DNA of 64,000 bases from an uncultured Thalassotalea sp. Its GTDB lineage: Bacteria > Pseudomonadota > Gammaproteobacteria > Enterobacterales > Alteromonadaceae. Made by a program: the position numbers and the translations under genes. Under the pieces are notes generated by a model. It had not been told where the DNA came from. It searched no databases and saw only the letters and a program-made list of their open reading frames with translations. The stretch spans positions 19,312-83,311 of the forward strand of contig CANMZP010000019.1 of NCBI GenBank assembly GCA_947502355.1. The letters run 5' to 3'. Positions 19,532 through 28,696 of this stretch are shown here, one piece after another. Position 1 is the stretch's first letter. Each line of letters opens with the position of its first letter.

Positions 19532-22500
19532 ATGTTGCCTCGTCTTAATTACAGCGATGTTGTTGCGCCACTTTATCATCAATTTTTACAAGCATTAAAA
19601 AAACGTCAGTTTACGGGGGATATCTCCTGTCAATATGGCGAGCGATTGGCCGTTGCCACCGATAACAGCGTATACCAACAACTGCCACAAGCGGTTTTAC
19701 ATCCTAGAACTGTCGAAGACATCAAACTCATTACCCAACTGGCCAGTGAAGCTGAGTATCAATCCATTCAATTTAGTGCCCGTGGTGGCGGTACAGGAAC
19801 GAATGGCCAGTCCTTAACGCCGGGTATTGTGGTTGATTTATCGAAGCATATGCGCGAGATCTTAGACATTAACGTTGAAGAAGGTTGGGTTAAGGTACAG
19901 GCGGGGGTGATTAAAGATCAACTTAACGAATACTTAAAACCATTTGGGTTCTTCTTTTCACCGGATTTATCCACCAGTAACCGAGCGACAATAGGTGGTA
20001 TGATCAACACCGACGCCTCAGGGCAGGGCTCATTGGTGTATGGTAAAACATCTGATCACGTATTAGGTTTACGCTGCATATTAGCAAGTGGCTCAGAAAT
20101 CAATACCAAGCCTTTGCCAGTAAGTGCGGTAAAACAGCTGGCAGAGCAAGACGATGCCATTGCTCATATTTACAAAACAACGTTTGAGTCATGTTTTAAT
20201 AATCGCCAACTTATTCTAGAAAAATTCCCAAGGTTAAACCGTTTCTTAACCGGTTATGACTTAGAAAATGTGTTTGATGATAGGCTAGAACAATTTGACT
20301 TAACCCGTGTTATCACAGGCTCTGAAGGTAGTTTAGCGATTGTGGCTGAAGCAACGTTAAACATTACGCCACTGCCAAAAGCCAGAGCCTTGGTAAACAT
20401 TAAATACGACAGCTTTGAATCAGCTCTGCGTCATTCTCCGCATCTGGTTGAGGCCAATGCCTTATCGGTTGAAACCATTGACTCTCGAGTGTTAAACCTA
20501 GCCAAACAAGACATTGTGTGGCATTCGGTACAAGATTTGATCACGCCGGTCGAAAACAAAATTATGGACGGCCTCAATATTGTTGAGTTTGTCGGTAAAG
20601 ATGACGAAGAGGTCGCGCAGAAAATTAGCGCGCTCGAAGTTGAGCTTAAACAGCGAATTGAAGCTGAGCAGGGCATTATTGGCTATCAGTACACCAATGA
20701 TTTAGCCAGCATTAATCGTTTGTACGGGATGCGTAAAAAAGCGGTTGGCTTATTAGGGAACACCAAAGGTCGTGAAAAGCCGTTGGCCTTTGCTGAAGAC
20801 ACCGCAGTACCCCCTGAGAACCTAGCCGACTTTATTCTTGAATTTCGCGCCTTACTCGATGCACATAAACTCGATTACGGCATGTTTGGTCATGTTGATG
20901 CTGGGGTATTACACGTTCGTCCGGCTTTAGATATGTGCGATCCGGCGCAGGAAGTTACTTTGCGAGAGATTTCTGATCAGGTGGTTGCCCTAACGGCTAA
21001 ATATGGCGGATTAATGTGGGGGGAGCATGGTAAAGGGTATCGTAGTGAATACGGTCCAACATTCTTTGGTGAGCAATTATTTAATGAACTGCGTACCATT
21101 AAAACCGCCTTCGATCCGCTGAATAAAATGAACCCCGGTAAAATCTGTACGCCGCTTAATAGCCAAGAGCAGTTGGTTTCTGTGGATGCCAAGAAACGAG
21201 GCGCTTATGACCGTCAGATACCGGTGCAGGTGCGCGATGCATTCCCATCGGTAATGAACTGTAATGGTAACGGATTATGCTTTAACTTTGATAGCAAAAG
21301 CCCTATGTGCCCGTCGAGTAAAATTACCAAAGATCGTCGCCATTCGCCTAAAGGGCGTGCCGGTTTAATGCGTGAATGGTTGCGCCTTTTATCTCAGAGC
21401 GGTGTTGATTTTGCCAAGCTTGAACAACAAAGTACCACCATTTCGGCCAAGGCACTGGTCAATAAAACGGCCAATACCATTGGCAAAAAGTTTGGCCAAT
21501 ATGATTATTCTAACGAAGTCATGGATGCCATGGCGGGGTGTTTGGCTTGCAAAGCTTGTGTCAGTCAGTGTCCCGTTAAGGTCGATGTGCCAGACTTTAG
21601 AGCCAAGTTTATTCAGGTTTATTATTCTCGTTACTTTAGGCCGGCTAAAGATCACTTCGTGGCCCAAATTGAACACCTAGCGCCGTTAATGGCAACCATG
21701 CCATCGGTTATCAACTTCTTTATCGATAACCCGTTATTTGCCACCGCGGCCAAATATGGCTTGGGTTACGTTGATACTCCACTGCTGTCAAAACCAACCC
21801 TGAAACAGCAAGTTAAAACAGAAGGCTTTGAAAAATTCGATTTAAGCAAACTGCAAGCATTAAGCGAGGCACAACGTAAAGACTATCTATTGGTAGTACA
21901 AGACCCGTTTACGTCATTTTATGATGCTAATGTGGTGGCCGATATGATGCGTCTTGCCCAAGGTTTAGGATACAAGCCGGTATTATTACCTTTTAAACCA
22001 AATGGTAAGCCTCAGCACATTAAAGGCTTTTTGGACAAGTTTGCCAAAACCGCTAAAAACAGTGCCGATTTATTAAATCAGCTACACGCCCTAAACATTC
22101 CAATGCTTGGTATGGACCCCTCTTTGGTGTTGTGTTATCGAGATGAGTACCTTGAAGCGCTGGGCGAAGAAAGGGGGGATTTTAATGTGTTGTTGGTCCA
22201 AGAGTGGTTGCTTAATGTGATAGAAACGGTGCCGGCATTACCCGCAAAAAACCTACCCATTTACCAATTGTTCGCCCATTGTACAGAGAAGACGGCCAAA
22301 CCTTCTTCAGAAGGTGATTGGCAGAAAATATTTACTCACTTTGGGTTACGCGTAACCGCACAGAGCGTTGGCTGCTGTGGCATGGCGGGTACCTATGGTC
22401 ATGAACGCCAAAATCAAGAAAACTCCAAAGGGTTATACGAATTAAGTTGGCAAAAGCCGATTGACGCGGGTGATAGCAACTATCAAATGGCCACGGGTTT

Positions 22501-22579
22501 CTCCTGTCGAAGCCAGGTGAAACGTTTAGGGCAGCGTCGTGTAAATCATCCGGTGCAAATATTGCTTAAGCATTTGTAA
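19532..22579 (+). CDS. ydiJ: FAD-binding and Fe-S-binding dehydrogenase, YdiJ-like (D-2-hydroxyacid type)
   Basis: A 1015-residue protein when started at ATG 19532 (MLPRLNYSD); an upstream TTG at 19472 is unlikely because family members begin at this point. The N-terminal half is a PCMH-type FAD domain (SARGGGTGTNGQS, then LSTSNRATIGGMINTDASGQ) followed by the FAD-oxidase C-terminal domain (YGMFGHVDAGVLHVRP). The C-terminal half has a ferredoxin-type cluster motif CLACKACVSQCP and a CCG-type end region with SVGCCGMAGTYGHE. E. coli YdiJ is a D-2-hydroxyglutarate dehydrogenase, and this protein is of the same size and order. It lies downstream of ppsA but beyond a terminator, so it is likely separately transcribed. 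Confidence 0.88.
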   Translation: MLPRLNYSDVVAPLYHQFLQALKKRQFTGDISCQYGERLAVATDNSVYQQLPQAVLHPRTVEDIKLITQLASEAEYQSIQFSARGGGTGTNGQSLTPGIVVDLSKHMREILDINVEEGWVKVQAGVIKDQLNEYLKPFGFFFSPDLSTSNRATIGGMINTDASGQGSLVYGKTSDHVLGLRCILASGSEINTKPLPVSAVKQLAEQDDAIAHIYKTTFESCFNNRQLILEKFPRLNRFLTGYDLENVFDDRLEQFDLTRVITGSEGSLAIVAEATLNITPLPKARALVNIKYDSFESALRHSPHLVEANALSVETIDSRVLNLAKQDIVWHSVQDLITPVENKIMDGLNIVEFVGKDDEEVAQKISALEVELKQRIEAEQGIIGYQYTNDLASINRLYGMRKKAVGLLGNTKGREKPLAFAEDTAVPPENLADFILEFRALLDAHKLDYGMFGHVDAGVLHVRPALDMCDPAQEVTLREISDQVVALTAKYGGLMWGEHGKGYRSEYGPTFFGEQLFNELRTIKTAFDPLNKMNPGKICTPLNSQEQLVSVDAKKRGAYDRQIPVQVRDAFPSVMNCNGNGLCFNFDSKSPMCPSSKITKDRRHSPKGRAGLMREWLRLLSQSGVDFAKLEQQSTTISAKALVNKTANTIGKKFGQYDYSNEVMDAMAGCLACKACVSQCPVKVDVPDFRAKFIQVYYSRYFRPAKDHFVAQIEHLAPLMATMPSVINFFIDNPLFATAAKYGLGYVDTPLLSKPTLKQQVKTEGFEKFDLSKLQALSEAQRKDYLLVVQDPFTSFYDANVVADMMRLAQGLGYKPVLLPFKPNGKPQHIKGFLDKFAKTAKNSADLLNQLHALNIPMLGMDPSLVLCYRDEYLEALGEERGDFNVLLVQEWLLNVIETVPALPAKNLPIYQLFAHCTEKTAKPSSEGDWQKIFTHFGLRVTAQSVGCCGMAGTYGHERQNQENSKGLYELSWQKPIDAGDSNYQMATGFSCRSQVKRLGQRRVNHPVQILLKHL

Positions 22580-22600
22580 CCCTGAGATATTAGGCTAAGC

Positions 22601-22705
22601 AAATAGCCTCTTGGTAAATAGTGTCTAGGCAAATAGTGTCTAGGCAAATAGTGTCTAGGCAAATAGTGTCTAGGCTCTTTGCGTCTTGGTTCATAGCGTC
22701 TAGGC
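22601..22705. repeat. 15-bp minisatellite, seven units
   Basis: Seven head-to-tail 15-bp units with consensus AAATAGTGTCTAGGC. The four central units (22616-22675) are identical. The first and the last two are degenerate. It fills the leader between the YdiJ-like gene and the VOC gene. Because 15 is a multiple of three, the array stays open in several frames, which creates artificial N-terminal extensions for neighbouring frames on both strands. Confidence 0.95.
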
Positions 22706-22725
22706 ACATCAAATCAAGGAAACTT

Positions 22726-23106
22726 ATGTCAGGTCCTGCAAAACAAGGCGCGTTTATTTTTGCCGAAGACGTTAAAGCCCTCGCCAATTTTTACCAACAG
22801 GTTTGCGCCTTGACCATGGTACATCAAAGGGATGATCTTGTCGTATTGAAAACGGGTAGGGACACTCAGTTAGTGATTTCACAATCACCAACGTCTATTC
22901 ATAGCGCTTCAAACAGCACTTTGGCTCGTGACAGTGCCATAAAGCTATTTTTCAGTGTCGATGATTACCAAAGTGCCAAGCAGCAAATTGATACGTTAAA
23001 TGGGCATGTGTTTGAACCGGTGATCCGCAGTCCCTTCTTTAACGTCGTCGATGTTGCTGATTGTGAAGGTAATGTCTTTCATTTGCGTTATGTCGAGCCC
23101 ATTTAG
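22726..23106 (+). CDS. VOC-family (glyoxalase/bleomycin resistance-like) protein
   Basis: A 126-residue protein. The start at ATG 22726 is supported by AAGGA six bases upstream; the longer frame from 22621 would translate the 15-bp repeat array. The fold is read from paired beta-alpha-beta-beta-beta modules: GAFIFAEDVKALANFYQQV, then VLKTGRDTQLVIS, and the second module IKLFFSVDDYQSAKQQIDTL and VVDVADCEGNVFHLRYVEP. The last segment, DxEGNxFHL, is typical of VOC metal sites. Members include lyases, dioxygenases and drug-binding proteins; the substrate here is not determinable. Confidence 0.8.
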   Translation: MSGPAKQGAFIFAEDVKALANFYQQVCALTMVHQRDDLVVLKTGRDTQLVISQSPTSIHSASNSTLARDSAIKLFFSVDDYQSAKQQIDTLNGHVFEPVIRSPFFNVVDVADCEGNVFHLRYVEPI

Positions 23107-23230
23107 CCTTTATTTTTTTTAACCGTTTTAGCCGCTTGTTTTTTGGAGTTAAGTTTTTGAGCTTGCGTTATTAAATGGGATTATTTCAACTAGACTAAAG
23201 ATAAGGAATGAAACTAACAGGTGAAGCGCA

Positions 23231-23860
23231 ATGAAAAGCATACTCTATCTCTTGTTGTTAACCAGCTTGTTTTCTTGCGCCTTAGATCAGGAATACTCCA
23301 AATCCTCTCATAATGCGGATTCTTTAACATTGACAACCCTGTCAGCCAATGGTGTGGCACTCATTTCGCCCACCACCATTACCGGACACGAAGAAGACAC
23401 CCAAGCTCTAGCGTTAACCTTCGCCACCACCTTTGCAGATAATAACCCGCAAATACCGCTTGTTAAGCTTTCTCAAACGTTAAGTTTATTGAATGAGCAA
23501 AACCTTAGTGACAACTACAAGCACATGTATGATATATATCGCGATACCGGCATACTTCAAAAAGCGACCTTAAAGCAAATCGGAATGGCTACGAATGCTC
23601 GCTTTATTGTGCTATTGAAATTATCGCAGTTTAATCAGGACAGTAAAAGCCGGTTTAGCTTTCTTGGTTTAAGGGTATTGCAAACTAATAAAACCAATAT
23701 TCGTCTGTTTATGCAAATATGGGACAGTGAAAATGGGCGCATAAGCTATGAAGCCAGTGAGGAATTAACCCAAGCACATGACTCATCATCATCGAAGCCT
23801 ATAACGTTCGAGGAAATCGTTGCAACGGCTGCGACCAATTTGCTAAAAGGCATTCCTTAA
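23231..23860 (+). CDS. Lipoprotein, CsgG-like fold suspected
   Basis: A 209-residue protein with an N-terminal hydrophobic segment and lipobox LFSC at about residues 13-16, so lipid-anchored. The mature part has a helix-strand pattern, with NARFIVLLKLSQF and NIRLFMQIWDSENGRISYEASEEL, that resembles the nucleotide-free alpha/beta core of CsgG/FlgO-type lipoproteins. That is a fold-level inference only. The ribosome binding site is AGGTGAAG, about six bases before ATG. The gene converges on the leucine-dehydrogenase-type gene, with a shared terminator between them. Confidence 0.65.
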   Translation: MKSILYLLLLTSLFSCALDQEYSKSSHNADSLTLTTLSANGVALISPTTITGHEEDTQALALTFATTFADNNPQIPLVKLSQTLSLLNEQNLSDNYKHMYDIYRDTGILQKATLKQIGMATNARFIVLLKLSQFNQDSKSRFSFLGLRVLQTNKTNIRLFMQIWDSENGRISYEASEELTQAHDSSSSKPITFEEIVATAATNLLKGIP

Positions 23861-23876
23861 AATAGCCAGATACAAA

Positions 23877-23912
23877 AAGCCCCTTGAATATGACTATTCA
23901 CGGGGCTTCATT
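23877..23912 (-). terminator. Rho-independent terminator between convergent genes
   Basis: Long stem AAGCCCC-TGAATA / TATTCA-GGGGCTT with one mismatch and a TGAC loop. It has T-runs outward, stronger on the minus strand, serving the dehydrogenase gene ending at 23947; it may also stop plus-strand transcription of the lipoprotein gene. Confidence 0.85.
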
Positions 23913-23946
23913 TTGCTGCAGGCTAACTGGCGTTTCGTTATTGCTA

Positions 23947-24984
23947 TTATTTTAGCGCGATGATCTCTCGTGCCATCTCATCAGCAACAATACCTGTTGG
24001 CTGTTTAGTTTGCTGTGCTTTTTCAAACACTTTCATTAACGTATTATAAATGTTTTCAACCAGTTTAGTTGCTTCTGTTGCGCAATATGGTTCAGGGTAG
24101 ATTTCCAAGGCCACATTAATTATACCACCGGCATTAATCACGTAATCTGGGGCGTATAAAATGCCTGCATCCATTAGCGCTTGATCGTGATGGGCACGAG
24201 CCAATTGATTATTGGCACAACCAGCAACAATGACCGCTTTTAATTGACAGATGGTGTCATCATTAATGCTTGCACCTAACGCACATGGGGAAAATACATC
24301 AACGTCTTGGCTGTATATTTCATCTAGGCCAACAACTTTTGCATCAAGTTCGGACGCGGCTTTATCTAATGTGGCTTGGTTAATATCGGTAACAACCAAT
24401 TTTGCACCCGCTTCGTGCAGTCGCTCACACAATGAATACCCAACGCTGCCTAGACCTTGCACAGCAACACGAATGCCGTTTAAATCGTCACGACCAAGCT
24501 TAAATTTAACCGCGGCTTTAATACCTAAAAAGGTACCAAGGGCTGTAAATGGACCCGGGTTACCGCTTTTGCCTTCAAGACCAGAAACAAATTCCGTTTC
24601 TTGATTTACAATGGCCATATCTGCCGTGGTAATATTTACGTCTTCGGCGGTGTAATAACGACCATTAAGATTATTTACAGCACGGCCAAACGCTTTAAAT
24701 AAGGCATCAGACTTTAATTGCTTAGGGTTGCCTATAATAACGGCTTTACCACCGCCAAGTTTTAACCCTGCCATGGCATTTTTATAAGTCATGCCTTTTG
24801 ATAAACGAAGCACATCCTGTAGGGCGTCTTGATCGTTATCGTAGTTCCAAAAACGACAACCACCCGCACTAGGTCCTAAATTGGTATTGTGCACGGCTAT
24901 AATGGCTTTCAGGCCCGTTTCTTTATCACTGCAGTAGACAACCTGCTCGTGATCATCAAAATCTGTTAAATCGAAAAAAGACAA
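23947..24984 (-). CDS. Leu/Phe/Val-type amino acid dehydrogenase (leucine dehydrogenase-like)
   Basis: A 345-residue NAD-dependent enzyme that oxidatively deaminates branched-chain (or aromatic) amino acids. The start is set at TTG 24984 (MSFFDLTDFDDHEQVV), five bases after GGAG; with this start the two active-site lysines fall at 68 (YKNAMAG) and 80 (LGGGKAVI), the numbering known for leucine dehydrogenase. The C-terminal NAD domain has VAVQGLGSVG, and a FSPCALGA substrate-region motif follows. The exact substrate among Leu, Val and Phe is not decided by the sequence. It converges with the upstream lipoprotein gene and stands alone. Confidence 0.9.
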   Translation of the reverse strand: MSFFDLTDFDDHEQVVYCSDKETGLKAIIAVHNTNLGPSAGGCRFWNYDNDQDALQDVLRLSKGMTYKNAMAGLKLGGGKAVIIGNPKQLKSDALFKAFGRAVNNLNGRYYTAEDVNITTADMAIVNQETEFVSGLEGKSGNPGPFTALGTFLGIKAAVKFKLGRDDLNGIRVAVQGLGSVGYSLCERLHEAGAKLVVTDINQATLDKAASELDAKVVGLDEIYSQDVDVFSPCALGASINDDTICQLKAVIVAGCANNQLARAHHDQALMDAGILYAPDYVINAGGIINVALEIYPEPYCATEATKLVENIYNTLMKVFEKAQQTKQPTGIVADEMAREIIALK

Positions 24985-25230
24985 AGTGATCTCCAATGTT
25001 CCAGCCCCGATAATGGCTTGTTCTTTTATTATTTATTGGCGCACCATAGCATCTAATTTGGTGGCTGACCAGTTGTATAGACAAATTATAGAAAATAAGA
25101 ATTGTGAAGATATTGATACACTTTGACAGGGCAAAATACGCTAGCGAAAATCTGATTAATATCAAATTTTACTTGTCATTAATGTAAAGATCAGCGAGTA
25201 TTAATTCACAATTTTTTGATGAGAAGTAAT

Positions 25231-25653
25231 ATGTCAGAAGAACAACAAACCCAACAACAAAAATCAAATGAATGGGTGCAACAACAATACGCGAAAGCCA
25301 CCAAATACCTTGCTGAAAAAGGCATCATCACCAAATCCGTAAATACACAAGAAAGCCGTTACTTAGTGCCGGTGTTAGCGGTATGGAAACTGCAAGACAA
25401 TAACAACAAATTTTACTGGGTGATCAGTGGAGATTTACCTTGTGATCATGTTGACTTGTCTGCGGCAAAAGATGTTCGCGATGCGGTTCGCAATTTCTCA
25501 ATGAAATGGCAAATGCAAGCCGAAAACGTAATGCGCACAGCACGTGATAAAACCCAACAAGACTTCGCCCGTTTATTGATAAGCCGAGCGGAAGGCCTCT
25601 ACCAAATGTTCGAACGCGACGAACTGTGGGATCAAGAAGCCATAGTAAAGTAA
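25231..25653 (+). CDS. DUF4826 family protein
   Basis: A 140-residue cytoplasmic protein. The start at ATG 25231 (MSEEQQTQQQKS) follows GAGAAG at a suitable distance; an in-frame ATG at 25216 lacks a site. The body matches DUF4826: QQYAKATKYLAEKGI, then RYLVPVLAVWKL, FYWVISGDLPCDHV and a helical tail with WQMQAENVMRTA. The family is found mainly in Alteromonadales and its function is unknown. A strong terminator follows. Confidence 0.85.
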   Translation: MSEEQQTQQQKSNEWVQQQYAKATKYLAEKGIITKSVNTQESRYLVPVLAVWKLQDNNNKFYWVISGDLPCDHVDLSAAKDVRDAVRNFSMKWQMQAENVMRTARDKTQQDFARLLISRAEGLYQMFERDELWDQEAIVK

Positions 25654-25659
25654 AAGCAT

Positions 25660-25684
25660 AAAAGCCCTGAACCCAGGGCTTTTC
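25660..25684 (+). terminator. Rho-independent terminator
   Basis: Stem AAAGCCCTG / CAGGGCTTT with loop AACC and a short T-run, seven bases after the DUF4826 stop codon. Confidence 0.85.
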
Positions 25685-25709
25685 CTAATCTAGCCACCCA
25701 CAATTATTT

Positions 25710-25728
25710 CCCTTTATTTAGACACCCA
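25710..25728 (-). repeat. Short repeat flanking the RAYT gene, left copy (inverted)
   Basis: CCCTTTATTTAGACACCCA is the reverse complement, with two mismatches, of the repeat seen twice on the other side of the transposase gene (26976 and 27012). This places related repeats in inverted orientation on both sides of the gene. Confidence 0.7.
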
Positions 25729-25929
25729 TATCAAATACCTTTCTAAATACACTGCTTTTGCATTTGTTAGCCATGACTCATGCTATTGAAATACCTTTTT
25801 ACCTTTTAAGTGCTTAAATATGGACTTAATCATTAAAAAACACGCATTTTGAACGTACCTATCCCTCCGCCTTTATATAAATCGGATTAGCGTCAAGCGG
25901 GTTCATTTATAACAATGTAATTTTGGGCT

Positions 25930-26904
25930 TTAGTTGAATAACTCTTTACTTGATTTTAAATTACTGCGCCGTTTTCTGTGCCCGGATTCAATCAATAAAT
26001 CTAACGATGCACTGCTACCGGCGATGCCTTGAAACGAGGTTTCAAATTGCGAGGTTAACGTCATCCAATTCTTTGCTGGGATCTGCAAGCGCTCAAGAAT
26101 TGTAGGTAAATCATTATCGATAAAACCAGTTTTTCCTAAACGAAAACAACGACCGGTTAGATCGATTAAATTTATGTACTCATCAACTTTAAATGGTAAC
26201 CCATCGGTGCCATCATTTTTCAGACTGCCAGTAAAAGGGAGCAGGTTATTAGGTTGCTTCCCTTGTTTCATCGAATGAATTCGCTTTTTAACGCTTGTGA
26301 ACTGTGATTTTTCGGGTGTATGGTCAATGCCGGCTCTAATTGGGTTTAAATCTACATAGGCCATACAGGTTGCTAATGCGGCTTCATCCAATAATGCTTG
26401 AGAATGAAAACGTCCCTCCCAGAATCGGCCGGTACACTCATCTTCTTGATTTGCCATACGAGCAATTGGCTCGTTTAGCATTCGCATAAACCAACTAATG
26501 TCTGTGAGGCGCTGTCGATATACCTTTAAAGTGTCTTGCAAAGTTAACTCAAGGTGATTGGCAATAGACTCATCTTCAACGAACTGCTGCACCAGTAAGG
26601 TTCCCTTACATATTTTAAGCCAGCGTATTGCAATTTCCATGTCTGATAGTTCATTGCATTTTGCGTCATTTATGCGTAACACAACATGACTGTGATTACT
26701 CATGACGGCATACGCACATACATCAATGCAAAAGACGCTTGCTAGAAACAGAATTCTTTCTTCAATCCAGGCTCGTCTATGGTCAAAATTTTTGTTGGTT
26801 ATTGAATCGTAGCCACATAAAAACGCTCGTCGAACGCATCGGCTAACACAATGGTAGTATGGAGTAGCTTGCAGGCTTATTAGCTTACTTCTTGGTGTAG
26901 GCAT
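25930..26904 (-). CDS. REP-associated tyrosine transposase (RAYT, IS200/IS605-like)
   Basis: A 324-residue Y1-type transposase. The HUH metal motif is HSH at residues 71-73 in VMSNHSHVVL. The likely catalytic tyrosine is Y183 in MAYVDLNPIRAG, the conserved Y-x-x-NP-x-RA motif of RAYTs. The long form, with a C-terminal extension after the NPIRAG motif, is typical of chromosomal RAYTs rather than of short IS200 transposases. RAYTs act on single-stranded REP-type palindromes and are usually domesticated single-copy genes. The reading frame is intact. Short GGGTGTCTAG repeats flank it on both sides, fitting a RAYT with cognate repeats. Confidence 0.9.
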   Translation of the reverse strand: MPTPRSKLISLQATPYYHCVSRCVRRAFLCGYDSITNKNFDHRRAWIEERILFLASVFCIDVCAYAVMSNHSHVVLRINDAKCNELSDMEIAIRWLKICKGTLLVQQFVEDESIANHLELTLQDTLKVYRQRLTDISWFMRMLNEPIARMANQEDECTGRFWEGRFHSQALLDEAALATCMAYVDLNPIRAGIDHTPEKSQFTSVKKRIHSMKQGKQPNNLLPFTGSLKNDGTDGLPFKVDEYINLIDLTGRCFRLGKTGFIDNDLPTILERLQIPAKNWMTLTSQFETSFQGIAGSSASLDLLIESGHRKRRSNLKSSKELFN

Positions 26905-26975
26905 TTTTCCATTCCTTGGAAATTTATGTTGAGGTTATTAAATATTAGCTGGAAACAATAAAAATGCGAGTAGGA

Positions 26976-26995
26976 GTGGGTGTCTAGTTAAAGGG
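26976..26995 (+). repeat. RAYT-flanking repeat, right copy 1
   Basis: GTGGGTGTCTAGTTAAAGGG, located 70 bp upstream of the transposase start. It is repeated almost identically 36 bp further right and in inverted form beyond the transposase 3' end. Confidence 0.8.
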
Positions 26996-27011
26996 AAGAG
27001 TTTTGGTTAAT

Positions 27012-27031
27012 GTGGGTGTCTAGTTAAGGGG
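27012..27031 (+). repeat. RAYT-flanking repeat, right copy 2
   Basis: GTGGGTGTCTAGTTAAGGGG, a direct repeat of the copy at 26976, ending just before the 3' end of the GNAT gene. Confidence 0.8.
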
Positions 27032-27035
27032 GGGA

Positions 27036-27497
27036 TTAGTGGGAGAGGTAGAAACGTTTGAAGTTGATATTGTTTAAGGTACAGGTCATTTTTTGTAGGG
27101 GTCTTCCCGCTTCCATAAATACATTGCCTATAGGTTGAAAGTTATGTCGGGCAAAATATTCCACAGCATCTAGGGAGCTGTTTATGAACACTTCATCGAC
27201 ATTGTTTTTCTTGGCAATGTTGATTAGCTCTTCTATGACTTGGCGTCCGATAGGGGATTTACGGCGAGATTTTACAACACAAATTCGTGAGATCTCGCCA
27301 TTTGGGGTGATTCGGCCGGCAGCTACCGGCTCTCTGGATTCATCGTCTATCACTAATACGTGATCGGCAACCCGGTCTTGCTTATCAAACTCAACGTCAT
27401 AAGGAATATGCCGTTCAAATACAAACACGCGCTCGCGAACCATTTTTAAGTCACGCTCAGCTTGCTGCCACTTTACCACGTTTAGTCGATAAGGCAT
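27036..27497 (-). CDS. GNAT-family N-acetyltransferase
   Basis: A 153-residue acetyltransferase. The acetyl-CoA binding region is around SRICVVKSRRKSPIGRQVIEEL (split: SRICVVKSRRK and PIGRQVIEEL), matching motif A (Q/R-x-x-G-x-G/A) with PIGRQV. The N-terminal part, RVFVFERHIPYDVEFDKQD, resembles ElaA-type GNATs. The substrate is unknown. It starts 17 bp after the stop of roxA on the same strand, so both are probably co-transcribed. Confidence 0.88.
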   Translation of the reverse strand: MPYRLNVVKWQQAERDLKMVRERVFVFERHIPYDVEFDKQDRVADHVLVIDDESREPVAAGRITPNGEISRICVVKSRRKSPIGRQVIEELINIAKKNNVDEVFINSSLDAVEYFARHNFQPIGNVFMEAGRPLQKMTCTLNNINFKRFYLSH

Positions 27498-27514
27498 CCG
27501 TTATACACCCACTC

Positions 27515-28666
27515 TTACTGCTCAAAACACCAAAAACCCATATTTATAACACTAGTTAACAACTGTTTGTTTTTCAAACACAGAAATGAACTTTTCAGCA
27601 TATCATATGTCAAAGTATGCTTGTTCGAGAAAGCCAGCGCCAAATTCTCTGTTTCTTCGACAACGGTAAAACCTTCACCGTTTATGAATAACATTTTGTT
27701 TTTTGGTGAGTTTATGTAAGTAGCTTTGATGCCAAGTACCGGATATAAAGATTCGCCCGCTTTAAGGACGTCTTCGATAAACTCACTGGTCATAGGAGTT
27801 ACCGGAACCATTAAATTCATACTGTGATGTACGGATGTTAGGTGCTTACCAAGAAAATCAGCCATTAGTTTTCGGTCACTAAGACTCTCTTGTATGGTGT
27901 TAATTAATGCATCAATGTCGTGTTCGGCTAAAATCCCATTTTGTTCAGTAACCTGTCTTTGTCGGTCATCAAAACGGTTGGTAAATAAGTCTTTATCCAC
28001 TGCGAAATCCGCTAATGCCGAAAGCAACTCTTGTGGGTTAGGTGCCTGAAATCCGATAGAGTAGTTGAGTGAATTTTCAATCGCTACCCCTTCGTGTGGG
28101 TGGTTAGGCGGTATGTAAAGTAAATCGCCAGGTTCGGTTATTTCATCGATAAGTGGGGCAAATGGTGATACTTGTTTTAAGTCTTCATGTGGCAATACTT
28201 GTTGCAAGCTTGAGTCAGGTAAGCCGACTTTCCAATGACGCTTGCCTTCGCCTTGAACGATAAATACATCGTATTGATCTAAATGTGGACCAACGCCACC
28301 ACCCGGGGTTGAAAAGCTGACCATAACATCATCAATTCGCCAATTGGGGATAAAGTGAAATGGCTTAATAAGCTCATCAACACCGGCAAACCAATTGTTC
28401 ACTGCTTGAACTAATAGAGTCCATTCCTTGCTGCCATATTTACTATAATCTTCGAAAGGACCGTGGGCGACATCCCAGTGTTGATTTTTGTTGCTGACGA
28501 TACGCGATTCGATAAACTCCTCCATCGCAAGCCCGGCCAACTCATTAGCGTCAATTGGATCGTCAAAATGTTTGAACGCGCCTTTGATCAGAAGCGGTTG
28601 CTTTTGCCAGTATTGTTCTAAAAAAAGCGCCGGGGTTAAATCTTTCCAGTTTATTGAAATGCTCAT
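27515..28666 (-). CDS. roxA: 50S ribosomal protein L16 arginine 3-hydroxylase
   Basis: A 383-residue JmjC/cupin-type 2-oxoglutarate and Fe(II)-dependent oxygenase (RoxA/YcfD). It hydroxylates an arginine of ribosomal protein L16. The iron-binding triad is H128 and D130 in GPHLDQYDVF and H191 in PPNHPHEG. The N-terminal WQKQPLLIKGAF and the following GGGVGPHLD are family hallmarks. In E. coli, roxA (ycfD) lies near purB with phoPQ between; here it directly follows purB, separated only by a terminator. Confidence 0.94.
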   Translation of the reverse strand: MSISINWKDLTPALFLEQYWQKQPLLIKGAFKHFDDPIDANELAGLAMEEFIESRIVSNKNQHWDVAHGPFEDYSKYGSKEWTLLVQAVNNWFAGVDELIKPFHFIPNWRIDDVMVSFSTPGGGVGPHLDQYDVFIVQGEGKRHWKVGLPDSSLQQVLPHEDLKQVSPFAPLIDEITEPGDLLYIPPNHPHEGVAIENSLNYSIGFQAPNPQELLSALADFAVDKDLFTNRFDDRQRQVTEQNGILAEHDIDALINTIQESLSDRKLMADFLGKHLTSVHHSMNLMVPVTPMTSEFIEDVLKAGESLYPVLGIKATYINSPKNKMLFINGEGFTVVEETENLALAFSNKHTLTYDMLKSSFLCLKNKQLLTSVINMGFWCFEQ

Positions 28667-28696
28667 AATCTTTTAAGTGTAATCTATAGAAATAAT

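Noticed and set aside
22590..22787. Minus-strand frame with repeated LDTIC pentapeptides, resembling a pentapeptide-repeat protein
   Set aside because: The frame is generated by the 15-bp DNA minisatellite, which is open in several frames. It ends in antisense of the VOC gene and has no ribosome binding site of its own.
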